DNA from: Bacteroidaceae bacterium
GTDB lineage: Bacteria > Bacteroidota > Bacteroidia > Bacteroidales > Bacteroidaceae
Reading direction: 5' to 3'
Assembly: GCA_017617315.1 (NCBI GenBank)
Contig: JAFZWM010000038.1
Location: forward strand, 1-64,000
DNA length: 64,000 bases
Part shown: one piece after another, positions 35,280 to 44,644 of the stretch
Layout of the letters: each line of letters begins with the position of its first letter
Numbering within the stretch: position 1 is the stretch's first letter
Program-made: the position numbers and the translations under genes
The notes under the pieces: generated by a model
The model's input: the letters and a program-made list of their open reading frames with translations, nothing else
What the model was told of the DNA's origin: nothing
Databases searched by the model: none

Positions 35280-35369
35280 TTACAATAACCATGCCCCGGA
35301 AACAACGCAAAATACTGTAAAATAACATGTTGTACTTGTTACAATAAGCAGTCTGTTCTGTTATTGTAA
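35280..35369. promoter_or_regulatory. Three copies of TTACAATAA in the GH28/xylose divergent gap
   Basis: TTACAATAA at 35280-35288 and 35339-35347, and its reverse complement TTATTGTAA at 35361-35369. The last two form an inverted pair 13 bp apart. A further ACATTGTAAA lies near 35410. They sit between two divergent sugar-use genes and are candidate sites for the Nudix-type regulator or another factor. The rest of the 394-bp gap is AT-rich and shows no gene. Confidence 0.45.
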
Positions 35370-35434
35370 AAAATACAGATATTAAAAAATTGAAAATAAG
35401 TGTTTTATAACATTGTAAAAAAAGGTTAAAAAGT

Positions 35435-35465
35435 TTGTTTTTGCTGAATTAAACCGATATATTTG
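35435..35465 (+). promoter_or_regulatory. Promoter of the xylose operon
   Basis: TTG (35435-35437), 20 bp, TATATTTG (35458-35465), about 30 bp before the GTG start of the regulator gene. Confidence 0.7.
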
Positions 35466-35494
35466 CACCGTCTAAACAAAAGAATTATACCGAA

Positions 35495-36244
35495 GTGAAC
35501 AAAGAAAGCTCTAAGATAAACCATAGCCTAAACGTAAACGTTTCTGTGGACTGTGTGGTTATTGGTTTTGATGACAAGGAACTGAACGTGCTGCTGATTA
35601 AACGCTTGCAGGCCGGTGATGAAAAAGCTTACTCTCCGTATAAACTTCCGGGCAGCCCCATATATATGGACGAGAGCCTTGATGATGCCGCCAAGCGAGT
35701 GCTTGTTGACTGTACGGGACTGAAGTATGTGAGTCTTGAACAGTTCCGCGCCTATGGTGAGATTGACAGACTGCGCCGCGCCGAGGATGTGCAGTGGCTT
35801 GAGCGCACTCACGGCCTGGCTTCGACTCCGGAGCGCATTGTTTCGATATCGTACATCGCTTTTGTAAGACAGAAAAAATTCCGCCAGCTTACAGAGACTT
35901 ATCAGGCAACATGGATGCCGGTCTCAAAGCTCGACGACATAGATTTGGCATTCGACCACCGGCAGATTGTTACCGATGCTATCCGAAAAATACGCCGCGA
36001 TGTTGAAGTTCAGCCATCAATAGTGTTCGAGATTCTTCCGCGCAAGTTTACAATGCTTCAGTTGCGTGCGGTCTACGAGACTATCCACGGTGAGAAACTC
36101 GACATCCGCAACTTTCACAAGAAAATGACAAATCTGAAATACATCGTGCAGCTCGACGAACTGGAGAAGGACGTGCCGCATCGCGCCGCCCATCTGTACA
36201 AGTTCGACAGAGTGGTGTACAAGCGCCTGAGAGGCTCAATCTAA
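35495..36244 (+). CDS. Nudix-fold transcriptional regulator of sugar use (NrtR/AraR/XylR type)
   Basis: A 249-residue regulator: an N-terminal Nudix-like domain (VDCVVIGFDDKELNVLLIKR; LPGSPIYMDESLDDAAKRVL; TGLKYVSLEQFRAYG) and a C-terminal winged helix (LPRKFTMLQLRAVYETIHGEKLDIRNFHKKM). The catalytic Nudix box REUxEE is degraded (AAKRVLVDCTG), as expected when the domain binds rather than hydrolyses a ligand. In Bacteroidetes such proteins control arabinose and xylose genes. It is first in an operon with xylB, xylA and xylE, which makes xylose or a derivative the likely effector. The start is a GTG placed 30 bp after the -7 element. Confidence 0.82.
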   Translation: MNKESSKINHSLNVNVSVDCVVIGFDDKELNVLLIKRLQAGDEKAYSPYKLPGSPIYMDESLDDAAKRVLVDCTGLKYVSLEQFRAYGEIDRLRRAEDVQWLERTHGLASTPERIVSISYIAFVRQKKFRQLTETYQATWMPVSKLDDIDLAFDHRQIVTDAIRKIRRDVEVQPSIVFEILPRKFTMLQLRAVYETIHGEKLDIRNFHKKMTNLKYIVQLDELEKDVPHRAAHLYKFDRVVYKRLRGSI

Positions 36245-36293
36245 AACAATTCAGAGTATAACGATATAATAAAATACAAAAGACATTTTAGCT

Positions 36294-37781
36294 ATGTATC
36301 TATTAGGATATGATATAGGTAGTTCGTCAGTAAAGGCATCTCTGGTAGATGCGCAGACTGGCAAGTGTGTTTCTACAGCCTTCTTTCCAAAGAGCGAGGC
36401 TGAGATTATTGCTGTAAAGGCCGGATGGGCCGAGCAGAAGCCTTCAATGTGGTGGGAGAACCTTAAACTGAGCACAAAGCAGATTCTTCAGGAGAGCGGC
36501 GCAAATCCAAAGGACATCGCTGCAATCGGTATCTCTTATCAGATGCACGGACTTGTATGCGTTGACAAGAACAAGGAAGTTCTTCGTCCTGCCATCATCT
36601 GGTGCGACTCTCGTGCCGTGCCTTATGGCGAGCGCGCTTTCATCGACCTTGGCGCAGAGCAGTGTCTTGGACATCTTCTCAACTCTCCGGGCAACTTTAC
36701 CGCTGCAAAGCTGGCTTGGGTTAAGGAGAACGAGCCTGAGGTGTTTGCTCAGGTTGACAAGATGATGCTTCCGGGCGACTATATCGCAATGCGACTCACT
36801 GGCGAGACTTCTACAACAATATCTGGCCTTAGCGAGGGTATGCTTTGGGACTTCAAGAACAATCAGGTTGCCGACTTCCTTCTTCAGTACTACGGAATTG
36901 GCGAAACTGTAATCCCTACAATCCGCCCAACATTCAGCGACAGCGGTCATGTAACAGCCGCAGCAGCTGCTGAACTTGGTTTGGTCGAGGGCATTCCTGT
37001 AACATATCGTGCTGGCGACCAGCCTAATAACGCACTTTCGCTCAACGTGTTCAATCCGGGCGAGATTGCTTCTACTGCCGGAACTTCGGGTGTTGTGTAC
37101 GGCGTGCTTGGCGATGTTAATTACGACAAGAAGTCTCGTGTAAACACATTCGCACACGTCAATCACTCGGCAGAGCAGGTTCGCCTTGGCGTTCTTCTTT
37201 GCATCAACGGTACAGGTATCCTCAACTCATGGTGCCGCCGTACGGTTGCTCCAGAGGGCATCTCTTATGCCGATATGAACGCTCTTGCCGAGACCGCTCC
37301 AATCGGTAGCGCAGGCGTAAGCATTCTTCCTTTCGGTAACGGTGCAGAGCGTATGCTCGAGAACAAGGAGGTTGGCTCAACAATCTACGGCGTAAACTTC
37401 AACTCACACGGCAAGCAGCACTTGCTTCGTGCGGCTCAGGAAGGCATCGTGTTTGCATTCAACTACGGAATGAACATCATGAAGGATATGGGCATGAACA
37501 TCAGCAAGATTCATGCTGGCAAGGCAAATATGTTCCTCAGCCCAATCTTCCGCAACACTCTGGCATCTGTTAGCGGTGCAACAATCGAGCTTTACGAGAC
37601 CGACGGCTCTGTTGGTGCAGCCAAGGGTGCAGGTATCGGCGCAGGCATCTACAAGGACAACAAAGAGGCATTCTCAACTCTCGAGAAGCTTGCAGTTATC
37701 GAGCCTGACACTGCAAACATCATGCAGTACACCGATGCATACGAGCTCTGGAAGGAGCGTTTGGAGAAAGCAATCAAATAA
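36294..37781 (+). CDS. xylB: Xylulokinase
   Basis: Phosphorylates D-xylulose to xylulose 5-phosphate. A 495-residue FGGY-family kinase: phosphate 1 motif YDIGSSSVKASLVD at the N-terminus, ISYQMHGLVCVD typical of xylulokinases, ADGDQPNN-like region RAGDQPNNALS, TAGTSGVVYG, and C-terminal GSVGAAKGAGIGAG. It lies 49 bp after the Nudix regulator and 54 bp before xylA. Confidence 0.93.
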   Translation: MYLLGYDIGSSSVKASLVDAQTGKCVSTAFFPKSEAEIIAVKAGWAEQKPSMWWENLKLSTKQILQESGANPKDIAAIGISYQMHGLVCVDKNKEVLRPAIIWCDSRAVPYGERAFIDLGAEQCLGHLLNSPGNFTAAKLAWVKENEPEVFAQVDKMMLPGDYIAMRLTGETSTTISGLSEGMLWDFKNNQVADFLLQYYGIGETVIPTIRPTFSDSGHVTAAAAAELGLVEGIPVTYRAGDQPNNALSLNVFNPGEIASTAGTSGVVYGVLGDVNYDKKSRVNTFAHVNHSAEQVRLGVLLCINGTGILNSWCRRTVAPEGISYADMNALAETAPIGSAGVSILPFGNGAERMLENKEVGSTIYGVNFNSHGKQHLLRAAQEGIVFAFNYGMNIMKDMGMNISKIHAGKANMFLSPIFRNTLASVSGATIELYETDGSVGAAKGAGIGAGIYKDNKEAFSTLEKLAVIEPDTANIMQYTDAYELWKERLEKAIK

Positions 37782-37835
37782 AAGAATCAGAAGTAATTAA
37801 CAAAAATATTTTAACTTTTTTAAATTTTTAATATC

Positions 37836-39149
37836 ATGGCAAAAGAGTATTTTCCTGGCGTGAAAAAAATCCAGTTCGAGGGTAAGGACAGTAAGAATCC
37901 GATGGCTTACCACTATTATGATGCAGAGAAGGTCATCATGGGTAAGAAGATGAAGGATTGGTTGAAGTTCGCTATGGCTTGGTGGCACACTTTGTGCGCT
38001 GAAGGCGCAGACCAGTTTGGTGGCGGTACTAAGACATTCCCTTGGAATCAGGGCGCAAATGCTTTGGAAGTAGCTAAGAACAAGGCAGATGCTGGTTTCG
38101 AGATTATGGAGAAGCTTGGCATCGAGTACTACTGCTTCCACGATGTTGACCTCGTTGAGGAGGCTGCAACTATCGAGGAGTATGAGGCTAACATGAAGGC
38201 TATCGTTGCTTATCTTAAGGAGAAGCAGGCTGCTACTGGCAAGAAGCTTCTTTGGGGTACTGCTAACGTATTCAGCAACAAGCGCTATATGAACGGTGCT
38301 TCTACAAACCCTGACTTCGACGTTGTTGCTCGTGCTTGTGTTCAGATTAAGAACGCTATCGACGCTACAATCGAGCTTGGCGGTACAAACTACGTATTCT
38401 GGGGCGGCCGTGAGGGTTACATGAGCCTTCTTAACACAGATATGAAGCGCGAGAAGGAGCACATGGCAACTATGCTTACTAAGGCTCGCGACTACGCTCG
38501 TTCAAAGGGCTTTACAGGTACATTCCTTATCGAGCCAAAGCCAATGGAGCCATCTAAGCATCAGTATGATGTTGATACTGAGACTGTATGCGGCTTCTTG
38601 AAGGCACACAATCTTGACAAGGATTTCAAGGTAAACATCGAGGTTAACCACGCTACATTGGCTGGTCACACATTCGAGCACGAGTTGGCTGCTGCTGTTG
38701 ACAACGGCATGCTTGGCTCTATCGACGCTAACCGCGGTGACTACCAGAACGGTTGGGATACTGACCAGTTCCCTATCGACAACTTCGAGCTTATTCAGGC
38801 TATGATGCAGATTATCCGCAACGGTGGTCTTGGCAACGGTGGTACTAACTTCGACGCTAAGACTCGTCGTAACTCAACTGACCTTGAGGATATCTTCATC
38901 GCTCACATCGCTGGTATGGATGCAATGGCACGCGCTTTGGAGAACGCTGCTGACCTTTTGGAGAACTCTCCAATCAAGAAGATGGTTGCTGACCGTTACG
39001 CTTCATTCGACAGCGGCAAGGGTAAGGAGTTCGAGGAAGGCAAGCTTAGCCTTGAGGAGATCGTTGCTTATGCTAAGCAGAACGGCGAGCCTAAGCAGAC
39101 AAGCGGCAAGCAGGAGCTTTACGAGGCAATTGTAAACATGTACTGCTAA
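37836..39149 (+). CDS. xylA: Xylose isomerase
   Basis: Interconverts D-xylose and D-xylulose with two divalent metals. A 437-residue class II enzyme: [17 protein letters not shown] and YCFHDVDL (active-site His and Asp), [26 protein letters not shown] (metal Glu), NVEVNHATL-like [17 protein letters not shown] (metal Glu/His), and [17 protein letters not shown] (metal Asps). Codon choice is strongly biased to T-ending Ala and Asn/Asp C-ending codons, as expected for high expression. Confidence 0.96.
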   Translation: MAKEYFPGVKKIQFEGKDSKNPMAYHYYDAEKVIMGKKMKDWLKFAMAWWHTLCAEGADQFGGGTKTFPWNQGANALEVAKNKADAGFEIMEKLGIEYYCFHDVDLVEEAATIEEYEANMKAIVAYLKEKQAATGKKLLWGTANVFSNKRYMNGASTNPDFDVVARACVQIKNAIDATIELGGTNYVFWGGREGYMSLLNTDMKREKEHMATMLTKARDYARSKGFTGTFLIEPKPMEPSKHQYDVDTETVCGFLKAHNLDKDFKVNIEVNHATLAGHTFEHELAAAVDNGMLGSIDANRGDYQNGWDTDQFPIDNFELIQAMMQIIRNGGLGNGGTNFDAKTRRNSTDLEDIFIAHIAGMDAMARALENAADLLENSPIKKMVADRYASFDSGKGKEFEEGKLSLEEIVAYAKQNGEPKQTSGKQELYEAIVNMYC

Positions 39150-39192
39150 TAGAAGCCTGTCTCTATAACCTTTAATCCTACCATTCTTTATT

Positions 39193-40662
39193 ATGCAAAA
39201 TAAAGGAAGTAAATCATACCTCTTCAGCATTGTCCTCGTGGCAGTGCTGGGAGGTTTATTGTTTGGATACGATACAGCTGTAATTTCGGGTGCCGAGAAG
39301 GGCTTGCAGGCCTTCTTCGTTGGAGCGCAGGATTTTGTGTATTCCGACTTCTGGCACGGCATTTCTTCGTCGAGCGCGCTCATCGGCTGTATTATCGGTA
39401 GTGCTGTATCGGGATATCTGGCTTCAAACTTCGGCCGAAAGAAGTCGCTCATTCTTGCGGGCGTTCTTTTCTTCCTGTCAGCCCTTGGATCGTATTATCC
39501 TGAGTTCTTATTTTTCAAATACGGAGAACCTACTTACTCACTACTCTGGGCGTTTAACTTTTACCGTGTGCTTGGCGGTGTTGGTGTTGGTCTGGCATCG
39601 GCTGTGTGTCCTATGTACATTGCCGAGGTCGCGCCATCTAACATTCGCGGTACATTGGTTTCGTGGAACCAGTTTGCCATAATCTTCGGTCAGCTGGTTG
39701 TTTATTTTGTAAATCTTGTAATCCTTGGCGACCACGTTGCTCCTATTGTTGAGCAGGTGGGCGAGAATGTGTACAAGATTGTAAACGGTAATGAGGCCGA
39801 ATGGTGCATGACCGTGGGATGGCGATACATGTTTGTGAGCGAGGCTGTGCCTGCCGGACTGTTTGCCCTTCTGGTGTGCTTCGTTCCCGAGACTCCTCGC
39901 TATCTGGCTCTTGTGGGCAATGATGACAAGGCGCTGCATGTGCTTTCGCGCATCAACGGAAGCGACAAGGCTGCCGAAATTCTTCAGGACATAAAGAATA
40001 CTGCTACCGAGAAGACCGAGAAACTCTTGTCTTACGGTTGGGTGGTTATCTTTGTGGGCATCATGCTTTCTGTGTTCCAGCAGGCTGTGGGCATCAATGC
40101 GGTGCTTTATTTCGCACCTCGTATCTTCGAGTCGTGCGGATTCAACAACCCGATGTGGCTCACTGTGTTCATGGGTGTTGTTAACATCCTGTTCACGCTG
40201 GTTGCCATCTTCACAGTCGAGAAGTTGGGTCGCAAGCCTCTGCTCATCTGCGGTTCTATCGGAATGGCTGTCGGAGCGTTCGGCTTTGCGCTTGTAAACT
40301 TCCTCAGCCTGCCTCCAGTTATTGCTGCTGCGAGCATCATGATTTACAGTGCATCGTTCATGTTCAGCTGGGGACCGATATGCTGGGTGCTCATTGCCGA
40401 GATTTTCCCAAATACCATTCGCGGTGCTGCGGTGGCTATTGCCGTGGCTTTCCAGTGGATTGCCAACTTCATTGTTTCGTCTACGTTCGTTCCGATGTAT
40501 AATATGGAACTGACTGCCGGCGACGGCTTCGGACACATCTTTGCATACGCTCTCTACGGTGCGATATGCGTTTTGGCTGCCGTCTTTGTATGGCGTATGG
40601 TTCCGGAGACAAAGGGCAAGACCCTCGAGGATATGAGCCGTTTGTGGAGAAAGGAGAACTGA
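39193..40662 (+). CDS. xylE: MFS sugar (D-xylose):H+ symporter
   Basis: A 489-residue major facilitator protein with 12 predicted helices. Sugar-porter signatures: GGLLFGYDTAVISGAEKGL in helix 1, SNFGRKKSLI in the first cytoplasmic loop, RVLGGVGVGLASAVCPMYIAEVAP, VPETPRYL, the QQAVGINAVLYFAP helix, and VPETKGKTLE at the end. It is the last gene of the xylose operon, so xylose is the likely substrate. A strong terminator follows. Confidence 0.92.
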   Translation: MQNKGSKSYLFSIVLVAVLGGLLFGYDTAVISGAEKGLQAFFVGAQDFVYSDFWHGISSSSALIGCIIGSAVSGYLASNFGRKKSLILAGVLFFLSALGSYYPEFLFFKYGEPTYSLLWAFNFYRVLGGVGVGLASAVCPMYIAEVAPSNIRGTLVSWNQFAIIFGQLVVYFVNLVILGDHVAPIVEQVGENVYKIVNGNEAEWCMTVGWRYMFVSEAVPAGLFALLVCFVPETPRYLALVGNDDKALHVLSRINGSDKAAEILQDIKNTATEKTEKLLSYGWVVIFVGIMLSVFQQAVGINAVLYFAPRIFESCGFNNPMWLTVFMGVVNILFTLVAIFTVEKLGRKPLLICGSIGMAVGAFGFALVNFLSLPPVIAAASIMIYSASFMFSWGPICWVLIAEIFPNTIRGAAVAIAVAFQWIANFIVSSTFVPMYNMELTAGDGFGHIFAYALYGAICVLAAVFVWRMVPETKGKTLEDMSRLWRKEN

Positions 40663-40684
40663 TGTTTTAATTTTCTATATTTTG

Positions 40685-40728
40685 CAGTCCTGCCCGCTGT
40701 TCTGGTGGTTGGCAGGACTGTTTTTTTT
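40685..40728 (+). terminator. Intrinsic terminator of the xylose operon
   Basis: CAGTCCTGCC pairs with GGCAGGACTG, 16-nt loop, followed by eight T. Confidence 0.9.
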
Positions 40729-40764
40729 GTGTTATATATTGCAGAATTAAACCCAAATCGGTCA

Positions 40765-42096
40765 TTAGGCTTTCTCGGTGCTGTATGGCAGAGAGAAATC
40801 CTTTAGTTTTTCCCATATCGATAGGAAGGATCGTCGTGTTTTCAACGACCTGGCCAAGTACAGAATGTGCTTGTTCTTTGTCCTTCCCAGATATGCGGGT
40901 GTTGATATCAGTTCGTAGCGGATTGTCTTGAGGAACTTCTTTTTGTCGGAGTTCATCAATGCATGGCGAAACAGCGACATGAAGTTGTATGCCATGATTA
41001 TGAAATTGCCGCAGGCTTCTGTCGCCCAGAAGTTGTGCGATACGAAGTCGTCTATAGAAAAATCGTATTTCAATTCCTTGATTCTGTTCTCTGAGTCGGC
41101 CCTGCCACGATATGAGTCGTATACGATTTTGGCTGGCAATCCAAGATTCGTGACAAAGCAGCTGTACCTGTATTTCCCGAAATCCTGTTCTTCCTCAAAC
41201 AACTCCATCTGCCTGACCTGCTTTCCTGCCGCCTTCGGGCGTTTCTCTACCTCTTGCCTTACCATGACGATACGTCTCGGCTTCTCCCAATCCTCTGCCC
41301 GATAAGTGGTTTCGGCGATTTCCAGGCCGTCAGCGACCTCTACCCATCTCTTCTCATGCGTCAGGTTGTACTTGATACAATTGTTGAATCTGCAGGCAAT
41401 AATGTAGTGCAACTGTCTCTGTTCCAGAGAGTCAAGTATTTTCCCCGAGAAGAAACCGCTGTCCATGCGGACAAGTCCTACCTTCTTGTTCTGAAGCCGC
41501 GATAAAGTGTCTTCCAGAAAGGCAAGATAGTTGGTGCTGGCAGAGGTGTTGCCAGGGCGCAGCCAATAGTTTGCTATCATGCGCACATCAGATACGAAGG
41601 CAAGGAGCGGATGATGGGAGGGGCGTCCGGGACGTTTCGGATTATACCCCTTGACTGCTCCTTCCTGATTGCCTTCACGAACCATCACGGTAGAGTCAAA
41701 GTCAAGCGTGTAGTTGTCAAATACCAACTCTGAGAAAAACCACCTGAACAACTCGCCGAATACACGCTGGTTGATGGCCTGCGAGAACTTGTTGAAATAA
41801 CGCTGGTATGCCCTGTGGTCAGCTCCCCGCTTCCATCCAAGAAGATTACACAGAGCGGTGTCATAGCGAACTACGTCAAGATGGCCGAAACGGCTTGCTC
41901 CGCACCAGACACCTGCGAACAAGCCCAATATGAGCTGTATCGGCTTATATCCTCTATTGGAACCCTGGACAGGAATACAGCATTTCTCCAATTGCTCTTC
42001 AAAATGGCATTTCTCAAGCATTTTCAGAAAAAGTGAAAGGCCTCCGAACGGGGTGATTTCCTTGTTCACGAACTTTATATCATAGTCACGTATCAT
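40765..42096 (-). CDS. IS1380-family DDE transposase
   Basis: A 443-residue transposase: TLDFDSTVMVREG holds the first catalytic Asp, LVRMDSGFFSG the second Asp, and YRGRADSENRIKELKYDF the YREK-like region with the catalytic Glu. The stop lies within the left inverted repeat (last codons overlap it). Frame is intact, so the element could be active. Confidence 0.92.
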   Translation of the reverse strand: MIRDYDIKFVNKEITPFGGLSLFLKMLEKCHFEEQLEKCCIPVQGSNRGYKPIQLILGLFAGVWCGASRFGHLDVVRYDTALCNLLGWKRGADHRAYQRYFNKFSQAINQRVFGELFRWFFSELVFDNYTLDFDSTVMVREGNQEGAVKGYNPKRPGRPSHHPLLAFVSDVRMIANYWLRPGNTSASTNYLAFLEDTLSRLQNKKVGLVRMDSGFFSGKILDSLEQRQLHYIIACRFNNCIKYNLTHEKRWVEVADGLEIAETTYRAEDWEKPRRIVMVRQEVEKRPKAAGKQVRQMELFEEEQDFGKYRYSCFVTNLGLPAKIVYDSYRGRADSENRIKELKYDFSIDDFVSHNFWATEACGNFIIMAYNFMSLFRHALMNSDKKKFLKTIRYELISTPAYLGRTKNKHILYLARSLKTRRSFLSIWEKLKDFSLPYSTEKA

Positions 42097-42161
42097 CTTC
42101 TTATGTTTTTCTGCGTGGTAAAGGTAGTAAATTATTGAAGGATAGCCTAATACAACCGATA

Positions 42162-42186
42162 TTTTCTAATGGCGGTCATTAGAAAA
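42162..42186. repeat. Subterminal palindrome in the IS right end
   Basis: TTTTCTAATG and CATTAGAAAA form a hairpin 18 bp inside the right inverted repeat. It repeats the TCATTAG core of the terminal repeat and could be a transposase site or block incoming transcription. Confidence 0.5.
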
Positions 42187-42324
42187 ATAGACATGCCAAA
42201 TTTCTAATGACCGATTTGGGTTAAAAGAGTGCAACAAACACAAAAGTGCAATATTTTATAGGAATAATGCGCAGTGCTTTATCAGATATTGAAATTGATA
42301 GAGTCAGAGGCGAAACCATATTGA

Positions 42325-42355
42325 AAGAACTGGGCTTTTCGGAAGCCCAGTTCTT
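42325..42355 (-). terminator. Intrinsic terminator after the small lipoprotein gene
   Basis: A perfect 13-bp stem AAGAACTGGGCTT / AAGCCCAGTTCTT around TTCGG, just downstream of the minus-strand stop. Confidence 0.8.
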
Positions 42356-42361
42356 AAAGTC

Positions 42362-42805
42362 TTATTTCGAAGTGCTTACGTTTGAATCGGCTGCTTCTGA
42401 AAGCGTTTTTGCCAAAGGCTTAATGTCGTAGGTTGTCTGCAACGGAACACACACGCAATTTGTGCAAAGGTCAATGCCCCAGCCAATTATACCGCCGATA
42501 ATGATATTTCCGAAGGCATAACCGTTTATTTGCTTGCTCAGTATTATATCGTTGAATTTGTAGTGTTCCGAGGATATCCTGATGCGTTGACCTTCCAAGT
42601 GGTGACGCTTTACTTTTACTACAAGTGGGAGAGTTCCTGTGTACGATTTCTTCTCGGTAGTTACGGTAACGGGCTCTGGAACATCGCCGTTGATTGTGAT
42701 TTTAGGGCTTCCGCCACTCATAATTGTTGCACATGATGACAACAAAAATAAAGATGTGGCAGCTAATGCTTTTGCATTTAGTGATTTGATTTGAATTCTT
42801 TTCAT
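42362..42805 (-). CDS. Small PEGA-like lipoprotein
   Basis: A 147-residue lipoprotein (SLFLLSSCATIMSGG, Cys near residue 25). The middle reads PKITINGDVPEPVTVTTEKKSYTGTLPLVVKVKR, a PEGA-like beta layout, followed by the glycine-rich stretch GYAFGNIIIGGIIGWGIDLCTN common in short bacterial lipoproteins of unknown role. It is monocistronic, with a perfect terminator; the IS element lies beyond its 3' end. Confidence 0.65.
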   Translation of the reverse strand: MKRIQIKSLNAKALAATSLFLLSSCATIMSGGSPKITINGDVPEPVTVTTEKKSYTGTLPLVVKVKRHHLEGQRIRISSEHYKFNDIILSKQINGYAFGNIIIGGIIGWGIDLCTNCVCVPLQTTYDIKPLAKTLSEAADSNVSTSK

Positions 42806-42952
42806 TTTCTCTATTGTTTTTGTTAAATGCTTGTTAAGTAGATGTTATCTGCTGAAAGCAGAAGGCAAAGGCGAACTGAAATCATCCGTTTTTCAAATTC
42901 TGTTGCAAATATAAATATATATTCATAATCAAATATTATTTTGTTGTTATTT

Positions 42953-42986
42953 TTGAATGTGTTTTCCCGGAAAAGCAATATTTTTG
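42953..42986 (+). promoter_or_regulatory. Possible promoter of the DUF2238 gene
   Basis: TTG (42953-42955), 23 bp, TATTTTTG (42979-42986), 22 bp before the start. Confidence 0.45.
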
Positions 42987-43008
42987 TGCTGAAAAAAAAT
43001 CGAATGGT

Positions 43009-43620
43009 ATGAACAGAACAAAACTCTCGCTGGTGCTGATGCTCGTGGCTGTAACGGTTGTGACGTGCATCAACCCCATATATCCGCAGGAACAGATTCT
43101 GCAACATGCCGGAACGCTTCTGTTGATGCTTCCGCTTGCCGCCGATGTCGTTAAAAACCGTATGCCATATACGGCATTCCTCGGAATTGCGTGTTTTGCG
43201 CTGCTGCACATTGTAGGGGCGCGCTATATTTATTCGTATGTGCCTTACAGAGAGTGGTTTGCTGCGGTTGGAGTTACCGATGCCGCTTTCCTTCAAGGAA
43301 CGCGAAACCATTACGACCGCTTGGTTCACTTCTCTTTCGGACTGCTGATGTTTCCTTGCCTTGTGTGGCTGTGCCGCCGATGGATAGGGCAGAAGCGTAT
43401 GCTGGCTGTTCTTGTGGCGTGGCTTGTTGTTCAGACTGGCAGCATGATTTACGAACTCTTTGAGTGGGCTCTCACCATCGTCATGACATCCGAGGAGGCC
43501 GACTATTACAATGGTCAGCAGGGCGATATGTGGGACGCTCAGAAGGATATGGCTCTGGCAATGGCGGGCTCGTCTGTTGTCGCCGTGTGCTATCTTGTAA
43601 AATCAAAGTTCAGGAGATGA
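43009..43620 (+). CDS. DUF2238 (YjdF-type) membrane protein
   Basis: A 203-residue membrane protein with about six helices. The signature is ARYIYSYVPYREWF, then NHYDRLVHFSFGLLMFP and SMIYELFEWALTIVMTSEEADYYNGQQGDMWDAQKDM, which define the DUF2238 family of unknown function; the last segment has conserved acidic residues suggesting metal or substrate contacts. Its stop overlaps the ATG of the next small gene by four bases. Confidence 0.85.
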   Translation: MNRTKLSLVLMLVAVTVVTCINPIYPQEQILQHAGTLLLMLPLAADVVKNRMPYTAFLGIACFALLHIVGARYIYSYVPYREWFAAVGVTDAAFLQGTRNHYDRLVHFSFGLLMFPCLVWLCRRWIGQKRMLAVLVAWLVVQTGSMIYELFEWALTIVMTSEEADYYNGQQGDMWDAQKDMALAMAGSSVVAVCYLVKSKFRR

Positions 43621-43835
43621 AACGCATCTTATTCGTTATTGCGCTTGTTGCCATAGCCGTAATCGAGTTTCTGCTATGGATAAATGCGCTTGTAGACGGC
43701 AAATATCTGGTAGAGGGAAGTGGGGTGGAAGATGTTTACAACCTGCGTGTCGAAAGCCTTTCTGCGGCAATGTTCGTAAACTACGGAATAGTACTGCTGC
43801 TTGCCTTTTGTCTGCTTTTCAGAAAGAAGAAATGA
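43617..43835 (+). CDS. 72-residue two-helix membrane protein
   Basis: The ATG overlaps the DUF2238 stop (ATGA). The product has an N-terminal helix (MKRILFVIALVAIAVIEFLLWINAL), a short polar loop and a second helix ending LFRKKK. It is not recognised. Translational coupling suggests that it works with the DUF2238 protein. Confidence 0.7.
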   Translation: MKRILFVIALVAIAVIEFLLWINALVDGKYLVEGSGVEDVYNLRVESLSAAMFVNYGIVLLLAFCLLFRKKK

Positions 43836-43836
43836 A

Positions 43837-43882
43837 AGACCCCGATGCCCGAAGGCACCGAGGTCTGATTACTTTTTTTGAG
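43837..43882 (+). terminator. Terminator after the DUF2238 pair
   Basis: AGACCCCGATGCC and GGCACCGAGGTCT form an imperfect stem, followed seven bases later by a run of seven T. Confidence 0.65.
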
Positions 43883-43924
43883 AACCGAGAAATTCTCAAG
43901 CAGAAAGAGTCAAGAGTCCACTCT

Positions 43925-44644
43925 TTATGGCTGTAAGGTAAAGCCGAAGGTCAGGTAAGCCTTCTCTGTGCGTGGATTGGCAGCAATTCCGGCAAATACC
44001 GGCACGCTGAACGATTCCGTAATCTTAATTTCTTTCGAAGCCTTCAAGGCAAGGTTGATAATGGCAAATTCGTCGGTTCCGTAGAAACTTGTTGCATACG
44101 GAACGCATCCAGCTGTGGCCGTCCATTCAGCACCGCCAAAGGCGAATGGCACGTTCACCTCGGCATAGCTGCTGTAAGCTCGTTTTCCGCTCTTGTTTGC
44201 GCCGTCGTTTCCGGCAAAGTTTGTGTACCACTGCACGTTCAGCACCTTGAAGTCGTAGCCAATGTTAGCCTCGAAAACGTGGTTTGTGCTGTGCGCGTTG
44301 TATCTGAAGTATCTGTTGCGCTCGTCCAGTCCGCTGTTAAACCAATAGTCTGTTATTCCAACAGTCAGTCCTCCAATGGTGTAGCTTGCCGTGATGTCGA
44401 ACTCCTTCGTGTCATCGGGATTTGTAAGACCTGTGCTTCCCCATGCGCTGAGCGAGAATCCGCCGCAGCCAATGCCGAGGGTTGGCTGGAATGATGTTCC
44501 GCCCAAGTCCTGACCACGCCAGATGTACTGGTTAACCACATCGGCCGAGATGCTGGTCTCTAACTTGCTTTCGTCTTGGGCTTTTGCGAATGTTGCTGCC
44601 AAGAGCATCATAAACAAGCCTGCAAATCTTTTTACTTTCTTCAT
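43925..44644 (-). CDS. Outer-membrane barrel protein of the TorF/Gcw_chp type
   Basis: A 239-residue protein with a signal peptide (to AATFAKAQ). The mature part is alternating beta-strand sequence starting SISADVVNQYIWRGQDLGGTSFQPTLGIG, the hallmark of the TorF/Gcw_chp family of putative outer-membrane porins, and it ends with an aromatic-containing strand TEKAYLTFGFTLQP. The substrate is unknown. It is single-gene and convergent with the DUF2238 pair. Confidence 0.75.
   Translation of the reverse strand: MKKVKRFAGLFMMLLAATFAKAQDESKLETSISADVVNQYIWRGQDLGGTSFQPTLGIGCGGFSLSAWGSTGLTNPDDTKEFDITASYTIGGLTVGITDYWFNSGLDERNRYFRYNAHSTNHVFEANIGYDFKVLNVQWYTNFAGNDGANKSGKRAYSSYAEVNVPFAFGGAEWTATAGCVPYATSFYGTDEFAIINLALKASKEIKITESFSVPVFAGIAANPRTEKAYLTFGFTLQP

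Larger units (their letters stand above)
40752..42220 (-). mobile_element. Complete IS1380-type insertion sequence
   Basis: A 1469-bp element bounded by perfect 17-bp inverted repeats CCCAAATCGGTCATTAG (40752-40768 and complement at 42204-42220). It is flanked by the 5-bp direct repeat TTAAA (40747-40751 and 42221-42225), read as the target duplication. One intact transposase is encoded on the minus strand. It landed about 25 bp after the xylose terminator in a short gap, so it appears to break no gene. Intact ends and target duplication suggest a recent insertion. Confidence 0.9.

Noticed and set aside
35101-35494. tRNA or other RNA gene in the GH28/xylose gap
   Set aside because: The gap is AT-rich with no cloverleaf, CCA end or stable long stem.
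40752-42220. Composite transposon carrying the xylose operon
   Set aside because: Only one IS copy is seen, with its own target duplication, and xylose genes have host-like composition.
42246-42431. 61-codon open frame between the IS and the lipoprotein gene
   Set aside because: It spans the lipoprotein terminator and runs into its 3' end on the opposite strand; no family likeness.
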